DNA of 64,000 nucleotides from an uncultured Lachnospiraceae bacterium (GCA_948688495.1 CAPQSW010000002.1:1-64000), one strand, 5' to 3'. Numbered from the stretch's first letter, positions 16,200 through 26,743 are shown. Notes: a model not told the origin generated them from the letters alone. A program made the numbers and translations.

Positions 16200-19100
16200 A
16201 TGTACAGGGATCTAACCAAAAGAATAATGGCATTGGCATTGAGTGTCTGCATGATAGCCGGGATGGTGGATCTGTCCGGGCTTACTGTGCGTGCTGCGGA
16301 GACGAAGATACAGAATGCGACAGTTGCGGTTGACAGGACGAATCCAATCGTGTATGACGGAAGCGCGAAGGAACCGGCGGTAACGGTTACGGATTTTCGT
16401 GACCAGGTGATACCAGCATCTGAGTACACAGTAAAATATGAGAACAATGTCAATTATGGCACGGCGACTGTTATAGTTACCAATGTGAAGGATCCGACAG
16501 ATACGAACTCTGAGACGTTTTCCATTGCCAAGAGAGATATAAACGACTGTGGTGAAAGTGGATTCCCAAGCGCTGCCTCTCTGGCACAGGAGGTCCCGAG
16601 AAGCGATGCATCAATCAATCCAACTGTGGCGGTAACAGACAGCGGTAATAAGGACCATCAGACCCTGATCCGCGATAAGGATTACACATACTCTGTTACG
16701 GTTAACAGGGCGCCTACAGCGGATGCTGACGGAGAGGCGACTTTGACAATAACAGGAGCGGGTAATTATTCAGGGACCAAGAAAATTGCATTTACCGTTA
16801 CGTTGCTTAATGGCTCGAAGCTGGTTTATACGCTTACAGACGGTACATTTGAGTATAATGACGGAGATAAAACGAGTTATACAGGAGCGGCTCTTGAACT
16901 TGAGACGAAAGATGGCGCTACTTATGATGGCAACAAGATAGACAAAGAACTGTGCGAAGTGCGCTATGGCAGTAACAGGGCGTATGCCGGTGAAGTGGAA
17001 GTCTGGATTGGGATCACGGGCGGCAAGTACAGCGGCCTTGAAAGTGATCATAAGAAGATTTTGCTTACAAAGGGTATTCGTGCAAATCAATACGGGGCAG
17101 CAAGTATTCAATGCGCATCGATTGCAGAAAAATCTTATAAAGGGAATACGCCGGTCACACTCGAGGAAGAAGACGTTGTCCTTGTGGATCCGGACTATAA
17201 GAACGCGCAGTTGAAGCTCGGCGTTGATTATGAGATTGCCGAATATGAAAATAATACTTCAGAAGGAACTGCCAGGGTTCAGTTCCGGGGGATAGGAAAA
17301 TATATGGGTACCAGATGGGAGGAATTTGAAATCGTAGCCGGTCACCTCAAGGCTGACATGGTGAAGATTAGCGGTACATATACTTATGATATTGACAGCA
17401 ACGGCGATGCGAAGGATCAGTTTGAAGAAGTGAGAAAGAATCTTGTTGTAAGCAACGGTGACGTAACCTATGAAGAAGGCGCAGACAAAGATTATACGGT
17501 CGAGCGTCTGGCGGGGGACGCCGGCACTTCAGCAGGAACGCACAGGATTGTTGTAAAAACCACGGGCAGAGGAATGCTGAAAGCAGGGGAATCTGTGACT
17601 GTGACTTATAACATAGAGCCGAGGAAGCTCACGGATTCCGGGATACGCCTGGGAATAACAAATTATACGGATAGGACATATGACGGCAGGGCGAAGACGC
17701 CGGGTTTGGAGATTACTTATACATCCACGAGTGGTGGGAGCAAGACGCTTGTGGCAGGCGTGGATTATACAACTCCGCTAATCTATACGAATAATACAAA
17801 TGCAACTACGGATGACAGCAAGGCTGGTGTAAAGGCAGAAGGAAAAGGGAATTTCACAGGTGAGTCAGCGTGGTGTAACTTTGACATTGATCCCATTCGG
17901 CTGATAGATAAGGCAGTAGATCCTGCCAATGGTAATGCGGAGATCGGCGGTATTGCTGACCCGGCGGAGTATGTTTACACGGGTAGTGAAATCCAGCCTA
18001 ACGTGAGTGTAAGGCACACTACCAGAGGAGCTTTGGCGAAGGGTACGGATTATACGGTAAGTTATGAAAACAACACGTCCGTGGGAGCTGTTGGAGCGGC
18101 AAAGATTAAGATTACCGGAACGGGGAACTATAGAGGCGAGTTCGAGAGGAGCTTTACGATTACTCAGCGTGATTTGAATGATTCATCCATAAGCATTCAG
18201 GTTCCGGCTTCTATGCAGTTTACTGGGGCGAAGCTTGAACCGGATGTGACTGTCAGGCATAGCGGCAGGACGTTGACTGAGAATACGGATTATACGCTGA
18301 GTTATGGCGACAACATCCAGAGGGGTACGGGAAGCGTCACTATTACAGGAATGGGCAATTACAAAGGCACTGTGGATAAAACGTTTGCGATTACGGCAAG
18401 AAACATTGCTTCGGGGACGCTGAATGTCAGGGATGATACACCGAATTATGATTTTGCAGTCGGAACGGCAGATGACCGTAAGTATTCCTATACCGGGCAG
18501 GAGATAAAGCCGTCCCTGGTGGTGAGTTATACGAATGCAGAGGCAGGCATGGATAATGTTCCGTTGGATGAAGGAACGGATTATGAGCTCCAATTCAGCA
18601 GGAACAAAGAGATTGGCACGGCAACCGTGACAATCAAGGCGGTGGATGGCGGTAATTATACCGGAAGCAGGCAGGTAACATTTACGATTAAGGGAGATTT
18701 GTCAGACAGCGCCTTTACGGAGATAACAATTCCGGAACAGGTTTATACGAGCAATCCGATTGTGCCTGATAATGCCAAGGTAATCTTTGCGGGGAAAGAG
18801 CTGACTTATGGCAAGGATTATGAGGTTACGTGTGAGAATAATGACAACACCGATGCCGGAGAGGCAACAGCAACCATCGAGGGAAAAGGAGATTATTTTA
18901 ACCGGGCAGAGAATGTTCAGTTTTCAATCCGTAAATTTGATTTGAGCAAAGATGACCTGGAAGAAATAGAATATGTCATTGCTAATATCAAAGAAAGCTA
19001 TCCGTTCATTGATACGGGGCATCAGCTTCGGCCGCAGCCTCAGATTACCCACAATGGTAATCCCCTGACAGCGGATACCCATTATTATGTTGAGTATGGG

Positions 19101-22100
19101 GATAATAACAAGGTTGGGCCTGCTACGCTGACCATTAAAGGCGATGAGTATAATTATACGGGAAGCCGTCAGAAAGAATTCCAGATTGTGCCATATGATC
19201 TTGGCGCAGATTATGCTGCAGGTTATATAGATGTGCAGGGAGTGGCAGATGTTATTCTGGATACGGTAATTGCAGGAAATGACATAAATGCCCAGATGAC
19301 AGATGACGGGCAGGTGGTCATGTCTGATTTGAAGGTGATGTATACGCCGGTAGATTTAGACGGGACAGAGCTTTCTGCCAGAGCGCTTGATTTAGGTACG
19401 GAATATGAAGTTTCCTATAGAGATAATAAGAAAATCGGTACAGCGACAATTACGATCAACGGTAAGGGCAACTTTGGCGGAACGATTACCAGAACCTTCC
19501 GAATCCGGGGAGATTTGTCCTCTGATAGAACCAAGGTAGAGGTGGAAGATTGTGAATATACACCTGCCGGGAATACGCCGGAGCCGACAGTGACTTATAC
19601 TTACGATAATGGGACGACGGAAACCCTTGTGCCGGAGGTGGATTATAAGGTAACCTATGAGAACAATACAGATTCTACCGTCAAGAGTGGCTCAAAAGCG
19701 AAAGCAATTATTCTCCCGGTAATGTCAGATGATGGACTTACAGTAGAAGGGAATTATGCACAGAGCGGAGGCGAACCGAGAGCGGCAGAGTTTGAGATTT
19801 TGCAGAGGGATCTTACAAATGCGGTTGCAAAGGACGATTCGGAAGGGTATCCTGAGGAACATCCTCTGGATCCATCGCTGAAGGTGACAGGACTGAATAG
19901 GGATGGATATGAATATAACGGTCTGGATATTATTCCGGAACTGCAGATTACATGTGATGAGATAGCACTGTCAACAGGGGATGATGGCGACTACGGCATC
20001 TCGGCTGAGAACAACCTGAATGTATATGAATTTGCCGAAGAGGAAAACGGAGAGCGCGGCGAGCGTCTGTATCCTACAGTTATCGTCAATGCGGCTCATG
20101 ATGAGGATGGAAATTATACAGGGAATTACAAGGGTGGATTCCGGATGCAATTCCAGATTAACCCCAGGCAGATCTCAGGGGAGACATTAAAAACCCTGTT
20201 GCGTGTAGCAGGCGTGGAATATGACGATACGCAGGTGCCGGAAGTAGATTACACGGGGGAAAAGATTACATTTCCGATAGATCCCGATGATCCGACAGAT
20301 ACCAGAAACGATATGACGGTAACCTGGAGCAAGGAAGGGCAGAATACTACTCTGCTGGAAAATCAGGACTATAGTGTTGCATATGAAGACAATACAAAAA
20401 TTGGAGAAGCCAAGATCATCATTTCTCATGTGGAATTCAGTAACTATGAAGGAACATATGAGAGAACCTTTAAGATTATGGCAAGCATTGAGGTGGTGGG
20501 TAAGACAGAACCTGAGGCGAATCCTCCACTGAAATATATGACGCTGCGTTTTGACCGCGACAGGAATGACCACGATGTTCCTTTTGGTATCGTGTCTGTA
20601 TATCCGGACATGGTATTTGAGGATTATTCCGGTGTAATGTGCGGGGAGGCGAATGAGGTAAAGATACTGGAGGAAGGCGTAGATTTTGAGATTGTTAAGG
20701 ATCCGAAGTCAGATTCGTCGGCATCGGAAACAGAATCCGTGCCGGACGCCGTATTAGGAGCAAGCAAAAACAATGTGAATGTGGCAAGTGAGAACGCAGA
20801 GAATGAGGAAGACAGACCGTATGTAGTTGTTCGCGGTATAGGATGTTACCGGGGTGTAATTGCGAGATATTACAATATTATTCCCAAAAACCTGACAACG
20901 GACCAAGGGGACATCACAGTCGAATTTGCAGGAACCTATCCCTCGGAAGACTATGAGAATGCCTATATCTATACCGGTGAGCCCATTGAGCCCAGTATTC
21001 AGGTGAGAAACCATGGTCAGCTTATGGTACCTGAGGTAGACTATACGATTGTTGGTTATAACAACAACACAGCAATTTCCACAGAAACCAGAAAAGCGAC
21101 TGTTACGATCCGTGCAGTGGATGGCAGCAATTATGTGGGACAGAAGACATTTGAATTTAATATTATTCCGCGCCAGATTGATGGCATGCAGGTCAATCTT
21201 CTCAGTGATACCATCGTTTATAACCGGAAGGCCCAGACACCGGACGTAGAAGTCTCTTATATAGACAGCGTAGAGGGAAAGGTAGTCCTTCAAAAGGGCA
21301 AGGATTATGATGTTGCTTATGAAAATAACACGAATGCTGCCACGGAGTATGCAGGGGACAGCGCCCCGGTTGTGGTCGTCACTGGAAAGGGTTCTTATGG
21401 TGGAACTCTTAGAAAGACCTTCACGATTGGGCCTGAGCCGCTTACTCCATTAGAAGGAGAAGAAGACGATTTTGATATCACAGCCTCTAGTGCACCTTAC
21501 ACGGGAGAAGAAGCAACGACTACGCTTGTTGTGAAAGCCAAAGATGGTACGCTTTTGATAGATAAAGCAGACATTCCCGAGACGCCGGTTGATCCGGATG
21601 CGCCCGAGACGCCGGTTGAACCACAGCAGCCAGATTATGAAATTGTTGGATATCGGGATAATATAAACGCACCGGTTGGATATGTCACGATTCAGGGACT
21701 TGGCAATTATACAGGAACGCGCGATGTGCCTTTTAATATCGTTGCGCCAGATGTTTCGGAAGCTTTCCGTATTGGTGAAATTCCGGATGAGACGTATACA
21801 GGTAATCCTATTGAGCCGAAGCCTTCCGTGATGGTAGAGATAGACGGCCAGGAGATTCCACTGTCAGAAAGCGAATATGAATTTGCCTATGAGGACAACA
21901 TAGATGCCGGAACGGCAACCTTGATTGTAAAAGGAACAGGTAACTACGGAGGCGAAGTAAGAAAAACATTTACAATTTTGCCCAAGAGTATAGGTACAGT
22001 AGATGACGGCATAGCATCCTATATGACACTGGCGGACATTGAAGACCAACTGTACACGGGCAGAGGCGTTACCCCGGATGTGTCCCTTACCTTCCACAAG

Positions 22101-23474
22101 CAGGCAGTCCAGGAGGATGACAGTGATGAATTGTTAGTACTGAACAAGGATTATACGCTCTCTTATCTTACGAATGTACCGGTAGGTACAGCGAGTGTGG
22201 CGATTACTGGTATTGGCAATTATACCGGAAGCATCAGTACCCAGTTTAAGATTCTTGGGCCGATGAATCTGGCAGATGTACCCAAAATCAATGCTCAACC
22301 ATATACCGGAAATGCGGTGACGCCTAAGCCGTCCGTATCTCTGGCAGGAAAGCTGCTGACGGAGGGTGAGGATTATACGTTAGACTATGCCGACAATGTG
22401 GCACAGGGAACAGCGACGATTACAATTACAGGAATGGGCTGGTATACTGGAGAGAAGAAGGTTACTTTTGAAATTGCAAGGGATTTCTCTGAGGAGACAG
22501 AGATTAGAGGTATGGCTGCAGCTTATACTTATACCGGCAAGGCGATTACACCAGCCGTACTTGTGGAGGATCACGGTAGAATTCTCTCAAAGGGAACAGA
22601 TTACACCGTAAGCTACAGTAATAACATTAATGTAGGAACAGCAACGGTTACAGTGACCGGAGTAGGTGCATACAGCGGAACAGCCAGCGCGAAGTTCAAG
22701 ATTACGCCTCAGAATATTGGGCGTGCGACGGTAAGCAAGATTGCAAACCAGACTTATAATAAGAAGAGTAAGAAACCTTCTGTGACTGTGAAGAGCGAAG
22801 GAGTTTCCTTGAAGAAGGGGACCGACTACACAGTGGTTCATGTGGACAATAAAAATCCAGGAAAGGCAAGTGTGATTATTAAAGGAAAAGGGAACTTTAC
22901 AGGAACCCAGACCGTAAATTATATGATCGTAGTGCCTAAGGTGGCAGGAGTAAAGGTTTCAGGATATACAGATACCAGCATTACCTTCTCCTGGAAACGG
23001 AACAAAGTAGTCAACGGTTATGAGATTTACAATTCCAAGAATAAGCGGGTAGCGCGTGTAAGGAAGAACAGTACAGTTAAGGCAACGGTTTCCAAATTGA
23101 AAGCTGGCAGCACAGGGACATTTAAGGTTAGGGCATATGTAATTGCCCATGGTCAGTATTATTACGGCAGTTTTGTAAAGATTAAGGCTGCTACAGCGCC
23201 TAAGGTGACGAGTATTACGAGTATCAGCTCGAGTAAATCCAAACAGGTAGCAATTAAATGGAAGAAAGTGAAAGGCGCAACAAATTACCAGGTATATCGC
23301 AGCACCAGCCTGGATGGCAAGTATAAGAAGATTGGTACGACAAAGAAGACGTCCTACACGGATAAGAAGGCAACAGGAGGTAAGGCTTACTATTACAGAA
23401 TCCGTGTATGCAGGAAATTTGGTTCTAAAACCTATTATAGTGATTCGTCAGTTAAATCCGTCGTTGCCAGGTAG
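16200..23474 (+). CDS. Giant surface protein with about 24 Ig/MBG-like repeats and two Fn3 domains
   Basis: A 2424-residue exported protein. A signal peptide (about 1-32, ending VRA) precedes about 24 repeats of 70-110 residues of the form YTG..I.P...V...G..L..G.DY.VSYENN...GTATVTI.G.GNY.G...K.F.I, related to MBG/Ig-like surface repeats. Early repeats are diverged and later ones regular. One (near residue 1790) has a Pro-rich insertion, ETPVDPDAPETPVEP. Two fibronectin type III-like domains (about 2245-2424) end the protein. There is no LPXTG motif or membrane anchor, so attachment is non-covalent or by another route. An adhesive or wall-stalk role is inferred. It starts an apparent operon with a sortase and a sortase substrate. 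Confidence 0.88.
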   Translation: MYRDLTKRIMALALSVCMIAGMVDLSGLTVRAAETKIQNATVAVDRTNPIVYDGSAKEPAVTVTDFRDQVIPASEYTVKYENNVNYGTATVIVTNVKDPTDTNSETFSIAKRDINDCGESGFPSAASLAQEVPRSDASINPTVAVTDSGNKDHQTLIRDKDYTYSVTVNRAPTADADGEATLTITGAGNYSGTKKIAFTVTLLNGSKLVYTLTDGTFEYNDGDKTSYTGAALELETKDGATYDGNKIDKELCEVRYGSNRAYAGEVEVWIGITGGKYSGLESDHKKILLTKGIRANQYGAASIQCASIAEKSYKGNTPVTLEEEDVVLVDPDYKNAQLKLGVDYEIAEYENNTSEGTARVQFRGIGKYMGTRWEEFEIVAGHLKADMVKISGTYTYDIDSNGDAKDQFEEVRKNLVVSNGDVTYEEGADKDYTVERLAGDAGTSAGTHRIVVKTTGRGMLKAGESVTVTYNIEPRKLTDSGIRLGITNYTDRTYDGRAKTPGLEITYTSTSGGSKTLVAGVDYTTPLIYTNNTNATTDDSKAGVKAEGKGNFTGESAWCNFDIDPIRLIDKAVDPANGNAEIGGIADPAEYVYTGSEIQPNVSVRHTTRGALAKGTDYTVSYENNTSVGAVGAAKIKITGTGNYRGEFERSFTITQRDLNDSSISIQVPASMQFTGAKLEPDVTVRHSGRTLTENTDYTLSYGDNIQRGTGSVTITGMGNYKGTVDKTFAITARNIASGTLNVRDDTPNYDFAVGTADDRKYSYTGQEIKPSLVVSYTNAEAGMDNVPLDEGTDYELQFSRNKEIGTATVTIKAVDGGNYTGSRQVTFTIKGDLSDSAFTEITIPEQVYTSNPIVPDNAKVIFAGKELTYGKDYEVTCENNDNTDAGEATATIEGKGDYFNRAENVQFSIRKFDLSKDDLEEIEYVIANIKESYPFIDTGHQLRPQPQITHNGNPLTADTHYYVEYGDNNKVGPATLTIKGDEYNYTGSRQKEFQIVPYDLGADYAAGYIDVQGVADVILDTVIAGNDINAQMTDDGQVVMSDLKVMYTPVDLDGTELSARALDLGTEYEVSYRDNKKIGTATITINGKGNFGGTITRTFRIRGDLSSDRTKVEVEDCEYTPAGNTPEPTVTYTYDNGTTETLVPEVDYKVTYENNTDSTVKSGSKAKAIILPVMSDDGLTVEGNYAQSGGEPRAAEFEILQRDLTNAVAKDDSEGYPEEHPLDPSLKVTGLNRDGYEYNGLDIIPELQITCDEIALSTGDDGDYGISAENNLNVYEFAEEENGERGERLYPTVIVNAAHDEDGNYTGNYKGGFRMQFQINPRQISGETLKTLLRVAGVEYDDTQVPEVDYTGEKITFPIDPDDPTDTRNDMTVTWSKEGQNTTLLENQDYSVAYEDNTKIGEAKIIISHVEFSNYEGTYERTFKIMASIEVVGKTEPEANPPLKYMTLRFDRDRNDHDVPFGIVSVYPDMVFEDYSGVMCGEANEVKILEEGVDFEIVKDPKSDSSASETESVPDAVLGASKNNVNVASENAENEEDRPYVVVRGIGCYRGVIARYYNIIPKNLTTDQGDITVEFAGTYPSEDYENAYIYTGEPIEPSIQVRNHGQLMVPEVDYTIVGYNNNTAISTETRKATVTIRAVDGSNYVGQKTFEFNIIPRQIDGMQVNLLSDTIVYNRKAQTPDVEVSYIDSVEGKVVLQKGKDYDVAYENNTNAATEYAGDSAPVVVVTGKGSYGGTLRKTFTIGPEPLTPLEGEEDDFDITASSAPYTGEEATTTLVVKAKDGTLLIDKADIPETPVDPDAPETPVEPQQPDYEIVGYRDNINAPVGYVTIQGLGNYTGTRDVPFNIVAPDVSEAFRIGEIPDETYTGNPIEPKPSVMVEIDGQEIPLSESEYEFAYEDNIDAGTATLIVKGTGNYGGEVRKTFTILPKSIGTVDDGIASYMTLADIEDQLYTGRGVTPDVSLTFHKQAVQEDDSDELLVLNKDYTLSYLTNVPVGTASVAITGIGNYTGSISTQFKILGPMNLADVPKINAQPYTGNAVTPKPSVSLAGKLLTEGEDYTLDYADNVAQGTATITITGMGWYTGEKKVTFEIARDFSEETEIRGMAAAYTYTGKAITPAVLVEDHGRILSKGTDYTVSYSNNINVGTATVTVTGVGAYSGTASAKFKITPQNIGRATVSKIANQTYNKKSKKPSVTVKSEGVSLKKGTDYTVVHVDNKNPGKASVIIKGKGNFTGTQTVNYMIVVPKVAGVKVSGYTDTSITFSWKRNKVVNGYEIYNSKNKRVARVRKNSTVKATVSKLKAGSTGTFKVRAYVIAHGQYYYGSFVKIKAATAPKVTSITSISSSKSKQVAIKWKKVKGATNYQVYRSTSLDGKYKKIGTTKKTSYTDKKATGGKAYYYRIRVCRKFGSKTYYSDSSVKSVVAR

Positions 23475-23506
23475 TAACGGCGGATGGAAAGGAAATTGAT
23501 ATCGAC

Positions 23507-24682
23507 ATGGATAGAATCTATTGTATTGGAAAATTTCAGTTCGATTCCAAGGAAAAGTATCAGGAAGCCTTGGATGATATAGAAAAAATCAAATGCATTT
23601 CCAAAAAAATGGATATCAATGAACCGGGCGTGGCACAGAGACTTTACACCTTGATCCGAGAGGGGAAGATTGTGTTTCGGAGTGTGATTGGAGACGATTA
23701 CCTGCTCTACCTCTCGGATATGGTGGTGGAGGATTACCGTGCTGTGGCCCGGGATTCCTTCCTGAAAAAGCTGGCGAGAAGGCTGCGGCAGGTATCTCCC
23801 CGTCAGGTTGTGGGGGTAATCTGTATGGCAGGCGCAGTAGTCTGTTTCCTGGTATTTTTAGGAAGCGAGTATCATGACAGGCAGAAGACAAAAGAGTTAG
23901 AAAGAATAAAGAGTGAACGGGAGATTTCAGCAGCTTCCGACTGGCTCTCTGCAAGAGTTTTGGATGAGATGCAGGCAGAGGAAGCCGGAACACAGGGGAA
24001 GGAAGACGACGCTAAGGAAGAAGCAATCGTGGCACAGACCGAGACGGTCGAGAACGAGGTTTACGCTGCGGAGCCGATACAGGAAATCGGTCCGGAGATT
24101 TTACCGGAGTATCAGGAATTGTATGAGAAGAACTCTGATTTTGCCGGATGGCTTACGCTCGAGGGAACTGCCATTGACTATCCTGTTATGCAGGCGGTGT
24201 CACAGAGCAGCGATTTTTATCTGGATCATGATTATAATGGAAAAGAGGACATTAACGGTTCCATTTTCCTGGATTCCAGGAATGATCTGGAAGAACCCAA
24301 TGATAACATGATTATTTATGGCCATAACATGAAGTCGGGAATGATGTTTGGAGATTTAAAGGAATATTTGGAACCGGCATTTTGGAAAGAACACAAAAAA
24401 GTTATATTTAATACAATCTATGAGAAGGCGGAATATGAAATCGTAGCGGTATGTCTGTCAAAGGTAGCGGAAGATGGGGACGGCGAGTTTAAATATTATG
24501 ATTTCATCAACGCTGGGAATAAGAAAGCTTTTAAACGGTATGTGAAGAATCTTGAGAAATTGAATATTATGGACGAGGAGATTTCTCTCTCGTATGGAGA
24601 TAAATTATTAACACTTTCTACCTGTAATAACTATACGGAAGATGGAAGATTGTTTTTGGTAGCAAAGAAATGTGAAAAGTAA
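23507..24682 (+). CDS. Class B sortase with long N-terminal extension
   Basis: A 391-residue membrane transpeptidase that anchors surface proteins to peptidoglycan. The cytoplasmic N-terminus (1-100) is unusual for a sortase. One membrane helix follows (about 102-121, VVGVICMAGAVVCFLVFLG), then a charged linker, then the sortase domain (about 200-391). Catalytic His273 (YGHNM), Cys373 (TLSTC) and Arg381 (GRLFLV) are present. The start of the domain (NSDFAGWLTLEGTAIDYPVM) is typical of class B. It lies 32 bases after the giant protein and 30 bases before an LRR protein with a TPKTG signal, its likely substrate. Confidence 0.9.
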   Translation: MDRIYCIGKFQFDSKEKYQEALDDIEKIKCISKKMDINEPGVAQRLYTLIREGKIVFRSVIGDDYLLYLSDMVVEDYRAVARDSFLKKLARRLRQVSPRQVVGVICMAGAVVCFLVFLGSEYHDRQKTKELERIKSEREISAASDWLSARVLDEMQAEEAGTQGKEDDAKEEAIVAQTETVENEVYAAEPIQEIGPEILPEYQELYEKNSDFAGWLTLEGTAIDYPVMQAVSQSSDFYLDHDYNGKEDINGSIFLDSRNDLEEPNDNMIIYGHNMKSGMMFGDLKEYLEPAFWKEHKKVIFNTIYEKAEYEIVAVCLSKVAEDGDGEFKYYDFINAGNKKAFKRYVKNLEKLNIMDEEISLSYGDKLLTLSTCNNYTEDGRLFLVAKKCEK

Positions 24683-24712
24683 CAGGGAAGGTAATGCAAG
24701 GAGGACAAGAAG

Positions 24713-26269
24713 ATGAAAAAATTAGTTAGCAGATGTTTTAATGCGGTCCTGATTGTAGCGCTCAGCCTGGCATTGTGTCCGGTAATGGAGACGATGGCGG
24801 AAGAGGATGTCAGCGCCTATATCATGGATGGAACAACAATTACGGGCTATAATGGAGCCGGGGGAGATATTACACTTCCTGCAACGGCAACCGCGATTGC
24901 GGATTATGCGTTTGCTGGGAATAACAGCATTAGCAGCGTGGTAATTCCGGCTAATATTACCAGTGTGGGTTCTTATAGCTTTTCAGGGTGTGGCGGATTA
25001 AGCGGCGTTGTATTCGGCGGAACGGTAAGCCTTGGAAGCGGTGTATTTTATGGCTGCGGTGCTTTGGGGTATGCAGAACTTCCGGGCGGCCTGTCTACGA
25101 TTCCTGAAGAAACTTTTGACGGCTGCGGTTCTCTCGGGTCTGTGGCGATTCCAGATGGTGTTTCTTCAATCGGCGCCAAGGCATTTAGTGGATGTGGAAG
25201 TCTTGGATCAATTACAATTCCTTCCAGTGTATCGGAAATCGGAAGCAGCGCGTTTAACAACTGTGTAGGCCTGTCTTCCATTGTCATTCCAGATTCTGTA
25301 ACCTCTATGGGAAGCGGTGTGCTCTCAGGTTGCAGCGGCTTGGGCTCTGTAAGCCTTTCCGGTGGAATGGGAAGCATACCAGAACTTACCCTGTATGGCT
25401 GCAGTGGTTTGGGAGGCATTGATATTCCAGGATCTGTGGGAAGTATTGGTTCCCAGGCATTTGGGAATTGTTCTGGTCTTTCCAGTATCTCTATCCCATC
25501 TGCAACGACCTCTATAGATTTTAGCGCTTTTGACGGATGCAGCAACTTAACGGAAATTAACGTAGAGAATAGCAGTTACAGCTCCTATGACGGCGCGGTA
25601 TATAACAGTGACCAGTCCCAGCTCCTGTACTGCCCAATGGGAAAATCAAGCCTCAGCCTTCCAGGCGGCATGAAAACGATTACTTCTTCCGCGTTTGCAA
25701 GTTGTCCATACGTATATAACCTTAAGATCCCAGATTCGGTTACTACGATTGAGGCAGATGCGTTTTCAGGCAGCGGAATTGGAACGGTTAATATTCCAAA
25801 GAGTGTTACCTCTATTGGCGCGCAGTCTTCCTGGAATCCAGATGTAATATATGGAGTCAAGGGTTCTGAGGCAGAGCGCTTTGCAGATCAAAATGGATAT
25901 ATTTTTGAAGCGGAGGGCGGCTCTGATGATCCGGTAATAGAGGATCCTCCACCAGGAGGTGGACCGGGAGGCAACGGAGGCAGCAATGAGGGAGACAACG
26001 GAGGCGGCAATGAGGGAGACAACGGAGGCAGCGGCGGCAGCAACAACGGCAGTAACGGTGGTGGAACAACTACAAAAGGCGGAAGTACCACTACAGTTGC
26101 AAGAAGCACGGGAAGCTCTGCTTCCAGGAATATAGGGACTGCACAGGTAGGAAGCGGGACGCCTAAGACGGGAATTGATTTTGATGCAAGATATGTGCTT
26201 TGTGCAGGCGTTTTCCTTGCTGGTATCTGCCTGGTGCTTACCAAAAAAAAGAAAAACATGAATGCTTAA
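24713..26269 (+). CDS. BspA-type leucine-rich repeat surface protein with TPKTG sorting signal
   Basis: A 518-residue wall-anchored protein. A signal peptide (about 1-29) is followed by about 14 LRR_5 (BspA/TpLRR) repeats, pattern I.IP.SVT.IG..AF.GC..L..I.I, to about residue 395. A Gly/Asn/Ser-rich spacer (about 405-485) leads to a C-terminal sorting signal: TPKTG, a hydrophobic helix and the tail KKKKNMNA. BspA repeats mediate adhesion in several gut bacteria. The TPKTG motif resembles the (S/P)PXTG motif used by C. difficile class B sortase, which fits the adjacent sortase gene. The host target is unknown. Confidence 0.9.
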   Translation: MKKLVSRCFNAVLIVALSLALCPVMETMAEEDVSAYIMDGTTITGYNGAGGDITLPATATAIADYAFAGNNSISSVVIPANITSVGSYSFSGCGGLSGVVFGGTVSLGSGVFYGCGALGYAELPGGLSTIPEETFDGCGSLGSVAIPDGVSSIGAKAFSGCGSLGSITIPSSVSEIGSSAFNNCVGLSSIVIPDSVTSMGSGVLSGCSGLGSVSLSGGMGSIPELTLYGCSGLGGIDIPGSVGSIGSQAFGNCSGLSSISIPSATTSIDFSAFDGCSNLTEINVENSSYSSYDGAVYNSDQSQLLYCPMGKSSLSLPGGMKTITSSAFASCPYVYNLKIPDSVTTIEADAFSGSGIGTVNIPKSVTSIGAQSSWNPDVIYGVKGSEAERFADQNGYIFEAEGGSDDPVIEDPPPGGGPGGNGGSNEGDNGGGNEGDNGGSGGSNNGSNGGGTTTKGGSTTTVARSTGSSASRNIGTAQVGSGTPKTGIDFDARYVLCAGVFLAGICLVLTKKKKNMNA

Positions 26270-26279
26270 CATAATATGC

Positions 26280-26308
26280 AAAGGGTCGTGCCAATGGCAC
26301 GGCTCTTT
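26280..26308 (+). terminator. Terminator of the sortase/LRR operon
   Basis: A 13-bp stem with one or two G-T pairs, 26280-26292 with 26296-26308, has a 3-base loop and ends in CTCTTT. It lies 10 bases after the LRR gene stop, with GTGCC/GGCAC at the top of the stem. Confidence 0.8.
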
Positions 26309-26375
26309 CTATATGCGCAGAGATGCATAAGAAAGGAACCTGTCTGCTTTGATTTACCAACTTTGGCGAAACTCC

Positions 26376-26402
26376 TAAAGTTTCCAATGAAACAACCGAT
26401 AA
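26376..26402 (+). promoter_or_regulatory. Sigma-D (sigma-28) promoter of the flgM operon
   Basis: TAAA (26376-26379), exactly 15 bases, ACCGATAA (26395-26402). This is one mismatch from the consensus TAAA-N15-GCCGATAA and lies 66 bases upstream of flgM. The spacer contains a short inverted repeat, GAAACT/AGTTTC, that also overlaps the -35. Confidence 0.85.
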
Positions 26403-26467
26403 ATAAGTTAGATAAAGCACAAGATATAAGAATAACACAGATTTTTATATAGAAAGGAGAGAGCATA

Positions 26468-26743
26468 ATGCGTATAGAAGCATACAATCAGGTTACTCAG
26501 ATTTATAACAGCAGCAGGGTAGCTAAGGCACAGGGCGCCGACAGTGTAAAAAAGCGGGATGAAGTTCAGATTTCCCGGACTGGGCGTGATTACCAGGTAG
26601 CAAAACAGGCAGTCGCAGAAGCTCCTGACATTAGGGAAGACAGGGTCATTCAGGTGAAGGGCCGTATGGCAGCCGGTAATTATAAAGTGGATAATGGTGA
26701 ATTTGCAGCAAAGTTACTTGCAAAATACGATGCATACTGTTAG
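26468..26743 (+). CDS. flgM: Anti-sigma-28 factor FlgM
   Basis: A 91-residue anti-sigma factor that holds sigma-D inactive until the hook is complete. The N-terminal half is disordered and polar, and the C-terminal half has the FlgM pattern (DIREDRVIQVKGRMAAGNY, then FAAKLL). The ATG has AAGGAGAG upstream. It is first in the late flagellar operon and under a sigma-D promoter, so it forms a negative feedback loop. The size and the following flgN agree with the call. Confidence 0.9.
   Translation: MRIEAYNQVTQIYNSSRVAKAQGADSVKKRDEVQISRTGRDYQVAKQAVAEAPDIREDRVIQVKGRMAAGNYKVDNGEFAAKLLAKYDAYC

Noticed and set aside
16200..23474. CRISPR-like or microsatellite array suggested by the repetitive look of the giant gene
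   Set aside because: Repeats are protein-level domains of 70-110 residues with low DNA identity and an intact reading frame.
26311..26467. c-di-GMP riboswitch in the leader before flgM
   Set aside because: No GEMM core was found; the conserved element there is a sigma-D promoter.
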